64,000 bases of DNA, from the NCBI RefSeq assembly GCF_000003855.2, contig NW_003101647.1:77744-141743 (forward strand), read 5' to 3'. A program made the position numbers and the translations under genes. The stretch comes from Blastomyces gilchristii SLH14081. Lineage: Eukaryota; Ascomycota; Eurotiomycetes; Onygenales; Ajellomycetaceae. Below the pieces are notes generated by a model. The model searched no databases. It was not told the DNA's origin and worked only from the letters and a program-made list of their open reading frames with translations. Of the stretch, positions 1 through 11,526 are shown piece after piece; position 1 is the stretch's first letter; every line of letters starts with the position of its first letter.

Positions 1-1480
1 AATTGAAGTTTTTCTATTAGATTTGTAGAATCACTTCAATGGCTCTCTTCAGTATCAGAATGATATTCATTTTTCAAGAAGATTGAAAAAGAGCTCAAAA
101 TATTCATTCTTAAGTAGGAATATGTATTTTGAATAATTAAGTGATTAATTGAATCAGGCTCTGCAGCAGTTTTAACAGAACTTGAGAAGATAGCTGACTC
201 TAATTCATCTTATGTAAGATCAGGTCATTTCCAGTCATTTTCATCAATGTAGTTGAGAAGTGATATATTCTCTTTCTCTGAATCTGAATCTGAATCTGAT
301 GAGTTCTGAAAGAGAATTCTTATAAAAGCTTGATATTTTTTCTCAAAAGAGTTTACTGTATATGATTCATTCTGAAACTCATATTCTAAGGCTGGAAGTT
401 TTGCTACACTTCTTGTTTTAGTATAGTTAAAAGCTTTAAAAACTTTCTTCTCTTATGCTTCTTCAAGAAATTTATTTCAGCAGTCTGTTTTAGCTCTTTT
501 AATATCTGAAAAATATTCATTTCTGACAGCTTTGAACTCTTTATCAGATATTACATCATTCTTTCAATTTCTTCTAGCAGTAGCTAATTCTTTTCTTTTA
601 GATAAGATATTCTCATTTCATCAAGGTTTTGAATACTTAGAAGATTTTCTCTTTGAAATATTATCTTTAACACTTGTTAGAATAATAGATGTAATAAGCT
701 TCACTCTATTCTCAAGCATTTCATTTGAGATATCTTGATCAGAATTTCAATATAGCTCATTCTATCTTTCAGATTTTAACAGTTTTATACTTTCTTTAAC
801 TGCTTTTCAATCAGCTTTTTCAAAGTTAAACTGATTAGAGAGAAGAGGATTTTTACTCATTTATTTTTCACTCAGTTCAATATTAAATTGAATAATCTTA
901 TAATCTGATTCTGATGTCTCATTTAAATTAATAAATCAGTTTACAAGTCTTCTTTCTATTAGATTTTGTGATATAAAGATTAAATTTATAATAGATTTCT
1001 GTTTCATATCTTTTCTAAAGAATCTTTGTTGATCAAACTTATTAATCAAATCTATTAAATGCTCAAAGATTCATTTAATCAGATTATCAGCTCTCACTGC
1101 TCTCTTGCATTCTGAATTTCATCAGAAATAATGTGCATTGAAATCTCCTGCAATTATAGAGTTTCTTGATAAAGTTATGTTCAGAAATCCTCTATCAATT
1201 ATTCAGATATTGTTATTTTTCTTCAATGACTTTTCATTATAGATATTTATAAGCTGTATAGTATCAAACTTATTTTCTTTATCTATAATATCACTCACCA
1301 GAATATCAGGGTCAGACATGATATCAAATCTTAGATTAAATTAATATCTTGATCTCTTTCTTTCATAGATCACTACTCTTGACTTTATCTCAGACTTTTA
1401 AGATAGAAAGCAGTAGTAGCTTGAATAAGAAATAATGTAATTTTACTCAGCATCAAAATTCAGTTTCTAAAGTAGTATAA
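1..1480 (-). pseudogene. L1 ORF2 remnant: endonuclease and start of reverse transcriptase
   Basis: Minus-strand remains of the LINE ORF2 polyprotein. An exonuclease-endonuclease-phosphatase domain precedes the reverse transcriptase; its GDFN-type motif (metal and DNA contacts in this family) is visible near 1120-1165. The sequence at position 1 matches the reverse transcriptase at about 24,170 in copy L5, so the rest of the protein lies outside the window. Many in-frame stops of the CAA/CAG-to-TAA/TAG and TGG-to-TGA type are present. It cannot be functional. Confidence 0.75.
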
Positions 1481-1679
1481 AATTAACTTTTTATTTAAAT
1501 ACAATTTGAAGACAAGAATAAATACAATTTGAGTTTCTATTCACATTATTTTAAATAAATGTGATTTTTGAAGAGTTTTTAAACTTTTTTTATTGTTTTT
1601 GTTGTATATTCATACTAAAAGAGAGTAGAGATAGAGTAGAATCTAGTCACTATCATCAGATAGTAAATTATAACTATTT

Positions 1680-2381
1680 TGAAAAGTAGGGATCTCAACT
1701 GCTTACATTATATCTAGTTTATCATTAGAGTTATTTCTCAATTCTCTAATCTTAACAGAAGTTTGAGGATTCAAATTCTGTTTATATTTAGCTGAAGAAT
1801 TGAAGTTTGAAGATTTAAATAGTTGAGAGTTTCTTCTTTTTAAGCTTGCAGTTATAAGTCTACTGACTTGACTCTTCTCTTCAGTTCTAGATTGACTTTG
1901 AGCTTCATCTTTTCTTCAGTTCTTTTAAGTTCTAGAAGTAAACATACATTCTTTTGAGCTAGATGCATGTTTTTCTTTGTAATTAGAGTACTTAAGCAGA
2001 GTATGTTGACATATTTCATCTCTTTTTAAGCATGTTTCACATTTATGCTTACTAGTTTTGTAATCTCTGGCACAGAATGCACATTTTAAGTCTCTAAAAT
2101 ATGAGATTGTAAAGTGTTCATATCTTTGATAGTTTGAACACTGTGTTTGAGCTTTGAGATTCATTCTTGAGTCTTTGTATTCATAAACTCTCATTTTTAA
2201 ATCTGCTACTCTTACTTCAGAGATCTTTGACTGTTCAAGTGTTTTTATATATACTAGAACAGAGACATTTCTCCTGCTTTGTCTGAACTTAATTGAATTT
2301 AGTCATACAGGCTTCTTTCTCAGTTAAATAGAGTTGTATTCTTTCAATTCATTTTTGAGAAGTAGCATTTCTTCTTCACAG
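1680..2381 (-). pseudogene. L1 ORF1 (gag-like) C-terminal part with zinc knuckles
   Basis: Minus-strand ORF1 remnant. Between 1925 and 2194 the frame stays open for 89 codons and shows closely spaced Cys/His residues in the multi-knuckle arrangement typical of Tad1/I-clade ORF1 RNA-binding proteins. It continues, beyond the L2 insertion, in the N-terminal half at 5501-6366. Downstream of the knuckles the frame ends before the endonuclease domain. The same block occurs in L5 (25,944-26,366) and L7 (34,343-34,740). Confidence 0.78.
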
Positions 2382-5114
2382 TATGAGTTTCAGAATAAAT
2401 CATATACAGCAAACTCTTTTGAGGAAAAATGTCAAGCTTTTATGAGAATTCTCTTTCAGAACTCACCAGATTCAGATTCAGATTCAGAGGAAGAGAATAT
2501 ATCACTTCTCAACTACATTGATGAAAATGACTGGGAATGGCCTGATCTTACACAAGATGAATTAGAGTCAGCTATCTTCTCAAGTTCTGTTAAAACTGCT
2601 GCAGGTCCGGATTTAATTAATCACTTGATTATTCAAAATACATATTTCTACTTAAAGAATAAATATTTTGAGCTCTTTTTCAATCTCTTGAAAAATGGAT
2701 ATCATCCTGAATGCTGGAGAGAAGCCACTGGAGTGATTCTTGCAAAACCTAATAGAAAAACTTCAATTCCTAAGTTATATAGAGTAATATCTCTATTGAA
2801 CTGCCTAGAAAAGGTTTTAGAAAAGATAATAGCTACTCAACTATCTTTTATAAGCTCTATAGATGATTCTCTTTTATTCAGTGAATAAATGAGAGATAGA
2901 AAACAGTGTTCTGTAATTGACACTATTCTCTCAGTTGTTCATGATATTCAAATAGCAAAGCATGAGAGCCTGGTCTCAACTGCAGTTTTTATTGATATAA
3001 AAGAAGCATTTGATCATGTTTCAAAGTCAAAGTTAATTCAGACATTGAAGATATTAAAACTGTCACTTTCTCTAATAAAATGAGTTAACTGTTTTATATC
3101 TAAAAGAAGTATACAACTCTTCTTTGATGGAATGAAATAAGACAAGACTGAGATAAAAATAGAAGTATCACAGAGATCTTCAATCTCACTCATTTTATTT
3201 GCAATATACACTGCATATCTATTCAAAAATAGAAATATGAGAATAGTGTGATCTTCAAGTTATGTGGATGATATTAGTCTAGTCTACAGCTCAAAAACTA
3301 TCAAAGAGAATTTGAAAGTAATTGAAGAAGCTGTAAAGAAAATCTTTGTTAGAGCAGATATCAATCAAATTCAATTTAATATGAATAAAACTGAGTTAAT
3401 TCATTTCTTTTCTAGATTCAATGAGAAAGAACTATCTCTAACTCTTTTAAATAGAGAGATTAAACCCAGTGTAAATATCGAATAATTAGGAGTATGATTA
3501 AACTCCAAGTTGAATTTTAAATATCATATTTAACAAAGAACTGTCAAGGCAGAAAGACTATTGAATAACATAATCAGACTATTAAATACAGAGAGAGATC
3601 TATTCTTCCAGGCTATGAGACAGTTATATATAGCCTGTATTACATCAGTAGCTGATTATGAAGTTCAAGTTTAGTGAAATAATCAAGAGAATTTCACTGA
3701 ACTCTTTCAAAGTCTGTAAAACAGAGTCTTGAGAAGAATTCTGAGAGCATTCAAATCATCTCCTATTAAAGCAATGGAAATTGAAGCTTTGATTCCTCCT
3801 TCTACTATTAGATTTGAAAAGGCCTGTATGAACTATGCTCTGCGAGTTGTAAAGATGAGCTTAAATCATATAATCAGAGAAAGAGTCTCTTCTTCATTTT
3901 CATTAATTAACTCTGGAAATGAACTGGATTGGAATAGATTTCTTGATTGAAATGAAAATAATTCTTTAAAGAAAATGCCTTCTCAACTATACAGACTATA
4001 CTCTCTGATTAAAAATCAATTTTCTTCTTTAAATATTGAAAAAGTTGATCATGAGAAGTTATCTCTCTGAAGAGAAAAGCTTGAATCTCTTATAGACTTA
4101 TAAATAAGTGAACTATTAAAAGAGAAAGAATATGAATAGCATTTAAAGAGAATTTCTACAATCAATATAAAAGACTCTATTCTGATTTATTCAGATGACT
4201 TAAAAAATGAGAACTTGAATAGATTAGGCGCAGGCATTGCTTATACTGAAGATAATATCAATTTTATCTCAGATTTCTGAAATCTAGGCTCTGAATGTGA
4301 AGTCTTTGATGCTGAACTATTTGCAATAGTGAAAGCTTTCAAACTCATTAAAATAAAATCTCATAAAAGAGGAAATTGTTTGAAAGAGGTATGGATATTC
4401 TCTGATAGTCAAGCTGCTTTAAAAAGACTTAGAAATAGTCAGATTCATAATGATCAAATAAATCTTGAACTGATCTTAAACTCTGTTTTGAAAATTCAAA
4501 AGAGAAGAATATCAAAGCTGATAATTCATCTGCACTAAGTTCCTGCTCATATGAATATTCATGACAATAAATTGGCTGATTCAGCTGTAAAAAAGAGTGC
4601 AGAATTAAGCAGATCTATTCAAAAAATTATGTCCTGGTCTTTTATAAAGAGAAAAATAAAAGAATCTTATTTAGACAAGTGAAATGAAAGCTGGCAGAAA
4701 CAAAAGAAGAGTATACATTATTCAAGATTTGAAATAAAACCCAAGTGAAAATCTTGTTCAATTAAATGTAAAAAGAAAATATTCTCATCTATAATACAGC
4801 TGAAACTAGAACATGGCTATTTTAAATCTTATATACAAAGATTTGATGGTAGATTTGACTCAATAGAATGCTCATTCTGCAATACAAATGAGAATTCTGA
4901 GCATATTGTAATGCACTGTGCATTATACAATAGTCTCAGAGTCAGATTGAAAGCGAAGTATGATCTAAATCAATTAAATATGAGATTCTTATTCTCAACT
5001 GAGACAGGAATTAAATACTTAATAGACTTTCTATCAGAAACTCAAGCAGCTACAAGAAAATGGCTAAATTCAGAATTATCTGAATATGAAGAGAAGGAAA
5101 TCAACCAGATATAG
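2382..5114 (+). pseudogene. L2 ORF2 remnant: reverse transcriptase, RNase H, C-terminal zinc knuckle
   Basis: Broken plus-strand ORF2. The reverse transcriptase spans roughly 2500-3950: a palm block with FIDIKEAFDH at about 2985-3015 and the catalytic YVDD at about 3261-3272 are intact. An RNase H domain follows at about 4180-4640 with the expected acidic residues in YSD, DAEL, SDSQ and the final LAD block. A CCHC-type knuckle lies at about 4870-4920. The domain order is that of I/Tad1-group LINEs that carry RNase H. Stops at 2886, 3081, 3483 and elsewhere make it non-coding. Confidence 0.87.
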
Positions 5115-5403
5115 TCTGTTAAAACAGCTATATACTATCTTTTAATAATTTATTTTGTTACAGTCTTTCTTTATTTTATCTTTTTCTTTCAATTTCTTTC
5201 TGTCTATCTATTTAATGTGTCTATCTTTAAGACAGTGTTCTCTTTTCCTTTGTCATGATATTGTCAAATGGTTTCAAAGTATGAGATGATGTTAAAACAC
5301 TGCAATTTGTAAACAGTTTTTGTATTCTGGGCTGGAATTTTCTGATTTTGCATATCTGAAATTGATGAATGTATAATAGTTAACTTTACAGATATAGGAA
5401 AAA

Positions 5404-5460
5404 CCCTGAGAACTAAAAGTTCTCAGGTAGATGTCATAGTCTCTGACTGCATACATCTAT
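5404..5460 (+). other. LINE 3'-UTR double hairpin upstream of the (AAT)n tail
   Basis: Two adjacent potential stem-loops precede the tail. The first is CCTGAGAAC-loop-GTTCTCAGG (about 5404-5427). The second pairs AGATGT(CA)TAGTC with GACTGCATACATCT. The block is recognisable at the 3' ends of L3, L4, L5, L6 and L7. Non-LTR reverse transcriptases often bind a 3' structure, so this is a candidate recognition element; that role is inferred. Confidence 0.6.
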
Positions 5461-5500
5461 AATTGAAGAATAATAATAATAATAATAATCTTCTTCACAG

Positions 5501-6366
5501 TCAAAAATTTCAACAGAAATATTATAAAGAATGAATTTGTCTCACTTTTCATCTCTTTCAGATAGAATTGTTGCATTTAGCAAAGATTCTACTACTGACT
5601 TTCAGAGATTCTTATTCTGAATAAGGAATTCAGCACTGAATTCAGACATTGTAGTCAGAATGATGAAGTTTTTAAAGAATGATGACTTAATTGAAGTTAT
5701 AACTGATTTTTGAACTTCAATATCAGTTATTAACTGAGAAAAAAACTGCTGATTAATTTAATTTCTGATTCTGAAAATGAGATTTGAGTTTAACTTGTTT
5801 CTTTGCAGAATATTCTGATTTGAGACTTTGAGAATAAGTCTTCTATTTCTAGAGATTTAAAAGTTTTTCTCTTTTTGCATTTTCTTTTTCACTTTTCTAT
5901 GAATAGAGATATGAGCAGTATTCTTCTCAGTTTTCTCAGGATTTTAAGCAGATTTTGAGATAGCAGATTTAGAGACAGCAGATTCAGCTGCTTGAGCATA
6001 TGTTTTCTTCTAATTCAAAGAAGAAGAAGAAGTAGAAAAAAAGAAAGAAGAAGAGTAAGATAAAGAGTCAGTGATTATACTAGGAATTTTCAATGTTTTT
6101 TGAACTATATTTAAGATTTCAAGTTTGAACTTGATCATCTTCTGTAGTTGTCTAGTCTGAGTATGAAGAATTAATAGAACTTCTTCATTCATCTCACTCA
6201 GACACTGCTTTCTAAGAATCTTGCTTACTTTTTCAAGTTTCTGTATTTTAAGAACTTATTATTTCTCTATTTCTTCTTTCTTTCTTCTCTTCAGAATTTC
6301 AATCTCAGGAATAGCATTTGAGAAAGCATCTTTTTTCACATTAACTGAGTGTATTTTTGAACTCAT
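5501..6366 (-). pseudogene. L1 ORF1 N-terminal part
   Basis: Minus-strand gag-like ORF1 start, with the ATG at 6364-6366 equivalent to the plus-strand ATG at 33,299 in L7. The N-terminal region is rich in Lys, Glu and Ser with no recognisable domain; the nucleic-acid-binding knuckles come later, at 1925-2194. Several stops are present, so the product is dead. Confidence 0.7.
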
Positions 6367-8013
6367 TGTTCTCACTCAATGAAAAGTTGATCAGACTGTT
6401 TCAATTGAGATATTTCTAAGTCTGTTTTCAATTGAAAAGTTGGTCAGACTGTTTCAAAAGAAGAATAAAAGACTTTTATATATAAAACACCTGATTCTTT
6501 TCACACTAGTTCAGTAACTAGATTAGATTTTTGAAGAGAATCTAATAAACTAAAATTGATTTTTGAGATAAATCAATAAAATCTTTACAATCTCTTTCTT
6601 GAGATACAGTGAGAAAGAGTATGATATCAATTAATAATGAATCAGATAATATAACAGTTTTTGAGAGAAAAACTGATAAAAAATAAATCAATTTTTTGCA
6701 GAGAAATTGATTAAAACTATTCAATTTTATTCTAAATCATTCAATTCTTCTCACACAACAAGTGTGCAACTCAAATCAGTTAATAAAGAGTGTAAAAAAG
6801 AATTAAGTATTAATAAAAGCTCTTCAGTCACTGAAAAAGTAATTCTTACTTAAAAGAATATAAAATTATGATAGAAAACAGCTCTGTTTTTTATTCTTTT
6901 TAAGAATATTATATAAAACTCAGAGAAAAATATCTTACTTTTTTAAGAGAAGTAAAAAACTATTTCTAAGATCTTTTTTTTTTTTACATTAACTACTGTA
7001 GAAGAATAAGATAGAAACTGCTAAAATATGTACTACTGTATATTCTTTATCAAGACTTTCTCTCTTCAGAGTCTTGATATTATAGAGAATATAAGTCTGT
7101 TTCTCTATAATAATATAAATATTGTCAGTGAGATGTAGAGAAACTGATTATTTATATCTTAAAATAGAAGACTTTGTCAATGATTATATCTATATAGAGT
7201 TAATTCTCAAATTCAATAGAAATCTAGTGTTGCTGTTCTCAATCTCTTACAGAATCTATTAAATATTGAGATATTAAAACTAGATTTAATATATCTCACT
7301 GTGCAGAGATCAAAGGCTCAGTCAGATCTTGAAGTATACTGATTTTATAATTATTGTATCTGCTAATTATGTATTAAGTACAGTTACTGAGATATCTTTT
7401 TATACTTTTCTGTCAGAGATGAGCCAGATTGAGAGAGATGATATAAGAGTGAGACTTGATGTTGATGTTCAGATACACTGAAGACAGATCACAGAGATTG
7501 CACTTCAGAAGTGACTGTTGATTATGTGCTTGATATTATCACTGAGGTATCTTTTTGTATTTTTCTGCCAGGGATGGGCCAGATTAGAAACGGTGATATG
7601 AGGGTGAGACTTGGCATTGATGTTTTGAAACATCAAAGATGGACAGGGTTTTCGCAGAGGTCGCTCCTCAGATATCTTCACAACTACAGATTGGGAATCT
7701 TTCAAAATCAAGAAGATTGATGCATATGGCTAGGTCTCTTCACCTTACAATTTGTATGGCAATTTGGCCCGGGGTTGTGGTGTGGTAGGGGAGAATGAGG
7801 GATAATCCCACACAGGAGTTTTGAACAACATCTGGTTCACATTTGGCTGGATAACTCCACCACCACACGGGGTATGCGGTCGTCGATGGGGTCAAAATGC
7901 TCATATGATCGAGGGCTTTTCGATGGATCTATCGGCGGGTTCTTATTCAAAAAATCGAGCGAGTTCATGGTGAAGCGGTTGTGAATTCTGAAATCTGTGT
8001 GATGATTATATCA
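6367..8013 (-). promoter_or_regulatory. L1 5' leader with internal monomers
   Basis: About 1.6 kb of non-coding LINE leader. Next to ORF1 it carries two copies of a roughly 50-bp monomer containing a gttg-tcagactgtttcaa core (about 6385-6460); L7 has three. The outer GC-rich block around 7500-7985 is conserved between L1, L5 and L7. In LINEs such leaders normally hold the internal promoter; that function is inferred from position only. Confidence 0.55.
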
Positions 8014-9074
8014 GTCAAGCTGCTTTAAAAAGACTTAGAAATAGTCAGATTTATAATGATCAAATGAATCTTGACCTGATTTTAAACTCTGTTTTGAAAA
8101 TTCAAAAGAGAAGAACATCTAAACTGATAATTCATCTGCATTGAGTTCCTGCTCATATGAATATTCATGGCAATGAATTAGCTGATTCAGCTGTAAAAAA
8201 GGGTTCAGAATTAAGCAGATGTATTCAAAAAACAGTGTTCTGGTCTTTCATAAAGAAAAAGATAAAAAAATCTTGTTTAAACAAGTGAAATGAAAGCTGG
8301 CAGAAACAAAAGAAGAGTATACATTATTCAAGATTTGAGACAAAATCAAAGTGAAAATCTTGTTCAATTAAATGCAAAAAGAAAATATTCTCATTCATAA
8401 TTCAGTTAAAACTAGAACATGATTATTTCAAATCCTATATACAAAGATTTGATGATAGATTTGATTCAACAGAGTGCTCATTCTGCAATACAAATGAGAA
8501 TCCTGAGTATATTGTAATGCATTGTGCATTATACAATAGTCTCAGAGTCAGATTAAAGAAGAAGTATGATTTAAATCAATTAAATATGAGGTTCTTATTC
8601 TCAACTGAGACAGGACTTAAATACTTAATAGACTTTCTATCAGAAACTCAAGCAGCTATAAGAAAATAACTCAACTCGGAAGTATCTGAATATGAAGAGA
8701 TGGAAATTGATTAGATATAGTCTGTTAAAACAGCTATACACTATCTTTTAATAATTTTATTTTGTTATAGTCTTTCTTTACTGTACTTGTTTCTTTCTGT
8801 TCTTTTCTATCTATCTATTTAATGTGTCTATCTTTAGGACTATGTTCTCTTTTCCTTTGTCATGATATTTTCAAATGGTTTCAAAGTATTAATAGATGTT
8901 GAAATACTGCAATTTGTAAACAGTTTTTGTATTCTGGGCTGGAATTTTCTGATTTTGCATATCTGAAATTGATAAGTGTATAATAGTTGACTCTATAGAT
9001 ATAGGAAAAACCCTGAGAACTAAAGGTTCTCGGGTAGATGTCATAGTCTCTGACTGCATACATCTATAATTGAA

Positions 9075-9105
<31 letters not shown>
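8014..9105 (+). mobile_element. LINE copy L3, RNase H part and 3' end
   Basis: Plus-strand LINE remnant holding the second half of RNase H, the C-terminal knuckle, the hairpin-bearing 3' UTR and an (AAT)n tail at about 9076-9105. Its 5' side stops abruptly at the L1 leader. No duplication matching the right flank (agaggtagatc) is found on the left, so L1 most likely interrupted it. On the right it joins the minus-strand gypsy element G1. Confidence 0.82.
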
Positions 9106-9106
<1 letters not shown>

Positions 9107-9409
9107 GAGGTAGATCTGTAGCATTATTATCTTGTTAAAAGACATCTAGATATTCATGATATTATTGAGAGAGTTTTATACAAGAATCTATTATTATAAT
9201 ACAGAATAACTTTTCTAGAGTCTTTTTAATATTGATCAGACTGATGAAATAGATTGATATATAATTCTACTATCAGCAATCTTATCAGTAACTCTGTTAG
9301 TAATTTTAATAATGACTTCTTTTTCAGAGTATTTTATAAGTGTTAACAGAGATCTGTGTAAGATTCATAGTATTGTGAATATTATCTTCATGAATTCTAT
9401 TATTATTAG

Positions 9410-10910
9410 AGAATATCAAGCTTCTGTTTCAAGCATTCAATAAAATGCCTTATTCAGATAGTCAGACAAGTTCTAATATAAGATTATAATTGAGATTATC
9501 AATCTTATATGTGTAGACATCTTCATATTGATGTTTTCTTATATCTATGTTTAGTTTCACTATATAACAGATACAAACATCTTTTGAATCATTAAATTCT
9601 GTGAGAAGTTGAGATTTTGATAAGAAGATACACTGAAGGTTATAATATCTTATAACTGAAGATTCTATTATTATATAGTAACATAGACTGCTGTCTATCA
9701 TGACTTTCATATTATACATATTATTAATCACAGTAGATACAAGAATCACATTCATTGTCATTTTCTCTTTAAATTATTATTATCTGATCTCTTCAAGCTT
9801 CTCTTTATGAATTTGAACAGAAGCTAATCTTTTCTCTGTTTCACTGAGACATTCTCATAGTTATCTTCTGAATCTTTCTCTAATATAATGTGATTAATGC
9901 AGACAGACACTGATTCATTCTTCAAATGAGAAGATATATAGATCAATCAGCAGTTGAAAGCAATGTGCTCTGATTAGTTACAGTTAATGCACACTTCTCA
10001 TTGACATCAATTAGCAACTTCTTCAGAAGTGATCCCAGAAACTCAGAAGTCTGTTCAGACAGCAAAGATTCTTGCTTATACATAGAAATTCAAGTCTATT
10101 CAATTTATGACATCTGCATCATTGTTATTCTTTAGTGCAGGTGTATGAGTGACTGAGATGTAACATCTTCTGCCACTGTTCTGTATACTCTTGAGCTTGA
10201 TAAGACAGTCATTCAATATCTGAAGCTGTGTGCAGAAATCTTCATAAGTTGAGTCTTCATTTACACTTATAAGAGTCTGTAAGAGTTTGAAAGTTAATGT
10301 CTTCTTGAGCATGCTAATCTTTATTCAATTCTCTCAAGATTGATTATCTGCTTCTAAGATCTTGATGTTGAAGTCAGAAATGAATGTTGTAAGAGAAATG
10401 TTTCTCTATCAGATACTCTGTAATTAATTTAATACTTTCTGTTACATGACAGTGTCTCAGAACAGAATATCAAGATATTTGATAATATTATCAGACATTT
10501 GTAACACTGATTCACATGCTTTCATTTATAAATGAAATTTCTATTTCATATAATTCTTCAATCATTCATTGATATATCAATCTTGATTGATTAATAAACT
10601 GATGACATCTTCATCTACACTCAGTTTCATGAGCATTTTCATTCTCTATAATGAGTAGAGAGTGAGATCAGAAGTATTGAAATATGTAGAAGCATCTAAG
10701 CATTCTTTCAGTGCTTTTATATTCAATTCTGTAGATATTGAAATCACATGAATTAATCATTGAATCTCTTTGTATTGAAGTTATTGAGTTGCATGCATGT
10801 CTGCTATCTGTTACTGTTATAATTTCAACATTGCTCAGAGTCACTGTGATATCACTTCTATACTCACACTTAAGAGTTCTCTCATATTGTTGTTAGACAT
10901 GTCATTTATT
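9410..10910 (-). pseudogene. G1 gag-protease remnant
   Basis: Read on the minus strand, gag starts near 10,890. An open stretch of 70 codons lies at 10,100-10,312. A CX2CX4HX4C knuckle lies at about 9940-9985. A frame at 9462-9761 (99 codons) resembles a retropepsin-like protease, with a D-S-S where the catalytic DSG/DTG is expected and a hydrophobic LILELV block near its end. Stops separate these pieces. This is a fossil gag-PR region in the usual gypsy order. Confidence 0.7.
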
Positions 10911-11018
10911 GAGTGTATGATATCTGTAAAATCTTGAAGAAGTGTAATCATATAAATATCTCATACATCTGAGTATCAGAACTCTCAGATCTTTCACTGA
11001 CATTCTCTTATAAGATCT

Positions 11019-11521
11019 TATTACAGAGTCAGAGTAACTGATGAGTAAGCTTCTATCTAAGAACTCAGTGTTCACTTAACTATTTAACTGTTTCTCTATT
11101 TCTTATGCATCATTACACATTTGAATATCTCTTGATAAATAATCATTTCTAATGAGAAGACAATGCATGAATAATCATTTTCTAATAAGAAGACAATGAA
11201 CATTTTTCTAGTATAAGAGGCCTACACTGAATAGAGCAGTATTATATTGATAGGTCTTATATAACAAAGAGAAAAATGTTAGAGAAGAAAAAGAAAGAGA
11301 AAGTGCAAGAATCAGTGATTGAAGTGGATATTTATACACATATGTGGTGATGTATGCAGTGGAGCTTCGGGGCGGAAGAATCTATACGTGTTTATGATGG
11401 CCGAGGATCGGCGATTGAGAATGGCCGAGAATCGGAGTGTACGCGTTCGAGAATGAAGCGGTTGGAATCTGTGGAGTGTAACGGAATAGTCTATATGATT
11501 GATCGGGCGCAGCCCGCCACA
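11019..11521 (-). repeat. G1 5' LTR
   Basis: About 503 bp with RIP-altered TG...CA ends (tattacag at the left, cgccaca at the right), homologous over most of its length to 49,210-49,613. Compared with that copy it has an extra roughly 36-bp direct duplication near 11,150-11,190 and a longer, GC-rich, barely mutated outer end (about 11,340-11,521). It is followed by tcaac, which recurs after L4 at about 14,665. Confidence 0.68.
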
Positions 11522-11526
11522 TCAAC

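Larger units (their letters stand above)
1..2381 (-). mobile_element. LINE copy L1, 3' portion (Tad1/I-like non-LTR retrotransposon), minus strand
   Basis: This is the downstream part of a minus-strand LINE that runs off the left edge of the window. Read from 2381 towards 1 it holds the end of ORF1 with a cysteine/histidine-rich knuckle region, then an apurinic-type endonuclease with a recognisable GDFNAH motif near 1120-1165, then the start of the reverse transcriptase. Stops interrupt every frame, and the DNA is AT-rich with almost no CpG or CpC, as expected of a RIP-inactivated element. It is split from its 5' portion (5489-8013) by the nested copy L2. The 12-bp sequence at 2370-2381 recurs at 5489-5500 as a target-site duplication. 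Confidence 0.88.
2382..5488 (+). mobile_element. LINE copy L2, 5'-truncated, nested in L1
   Basis: A plus-strand 5'-truncated LINE of about 3.1 kb that starts inside ORF2 just upstream of the reverse transcriptase and ends in an (AAT)n tail at 5468-5488. Both flanks carry the identical 12-mer tcttcttcacag (2370-2381 and 5489-5500), and the interrupted minus-strand ORF1 of L1 resumes at 5501. This is a textbook target-primed insertion. It is among the better preserved copies, with several open stretches of 60-184 codons. Confidence 0.93.
5489..8013 (-). mobile_element. LINE copy L1, 5' portion
   Basis: Continuation of minus-strand L1 after the L2 insertion. It holds the first part of ORF1, whose ATG is at 6364-6366, and a long leader reaching about 8013. 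The leader corresponds to 27,486-29,097 in L5 and to 31,605-33,298 in L7. The outer 480 bases (about 7500-7985) are noticeably GC-richer than the rest. L1 abuts plus-strand LINE sequence (L3) at about 8014, which suggests that L1 landed inside L3. Its 3' end and matching target duplication lie outside the window. Confidence 0.85.
9106..11521 (-). mobile_element. Gypsy-type LTR element G1, 5' part (LTR, gag, protease), minus strand
   Basis: A minus-strand LTR retrotransposon whose 5' LTR lies at 11,019-11,521, followed towards lower coordinates by gag and an aspartic protease before LINE L3 interrupts it. Reverse transcriptase and integrase would lie off the left edge. The LTR is clearly homologous to the one at 49,210-49,613, but the gag sequence differs from that in G2, so G1 and G2 are related subfamilies. 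The body is RIP-degraded. Confidence 0.75.

Noticed and set aside
11455..11500. Homology between the G1 LTR (gaagcggttggaatctgtgg) and the LINE 5' end in L1
   Set aside because: Only a core of about 10 bases is shared, with gaps beyond it; chance cannot be excluded.
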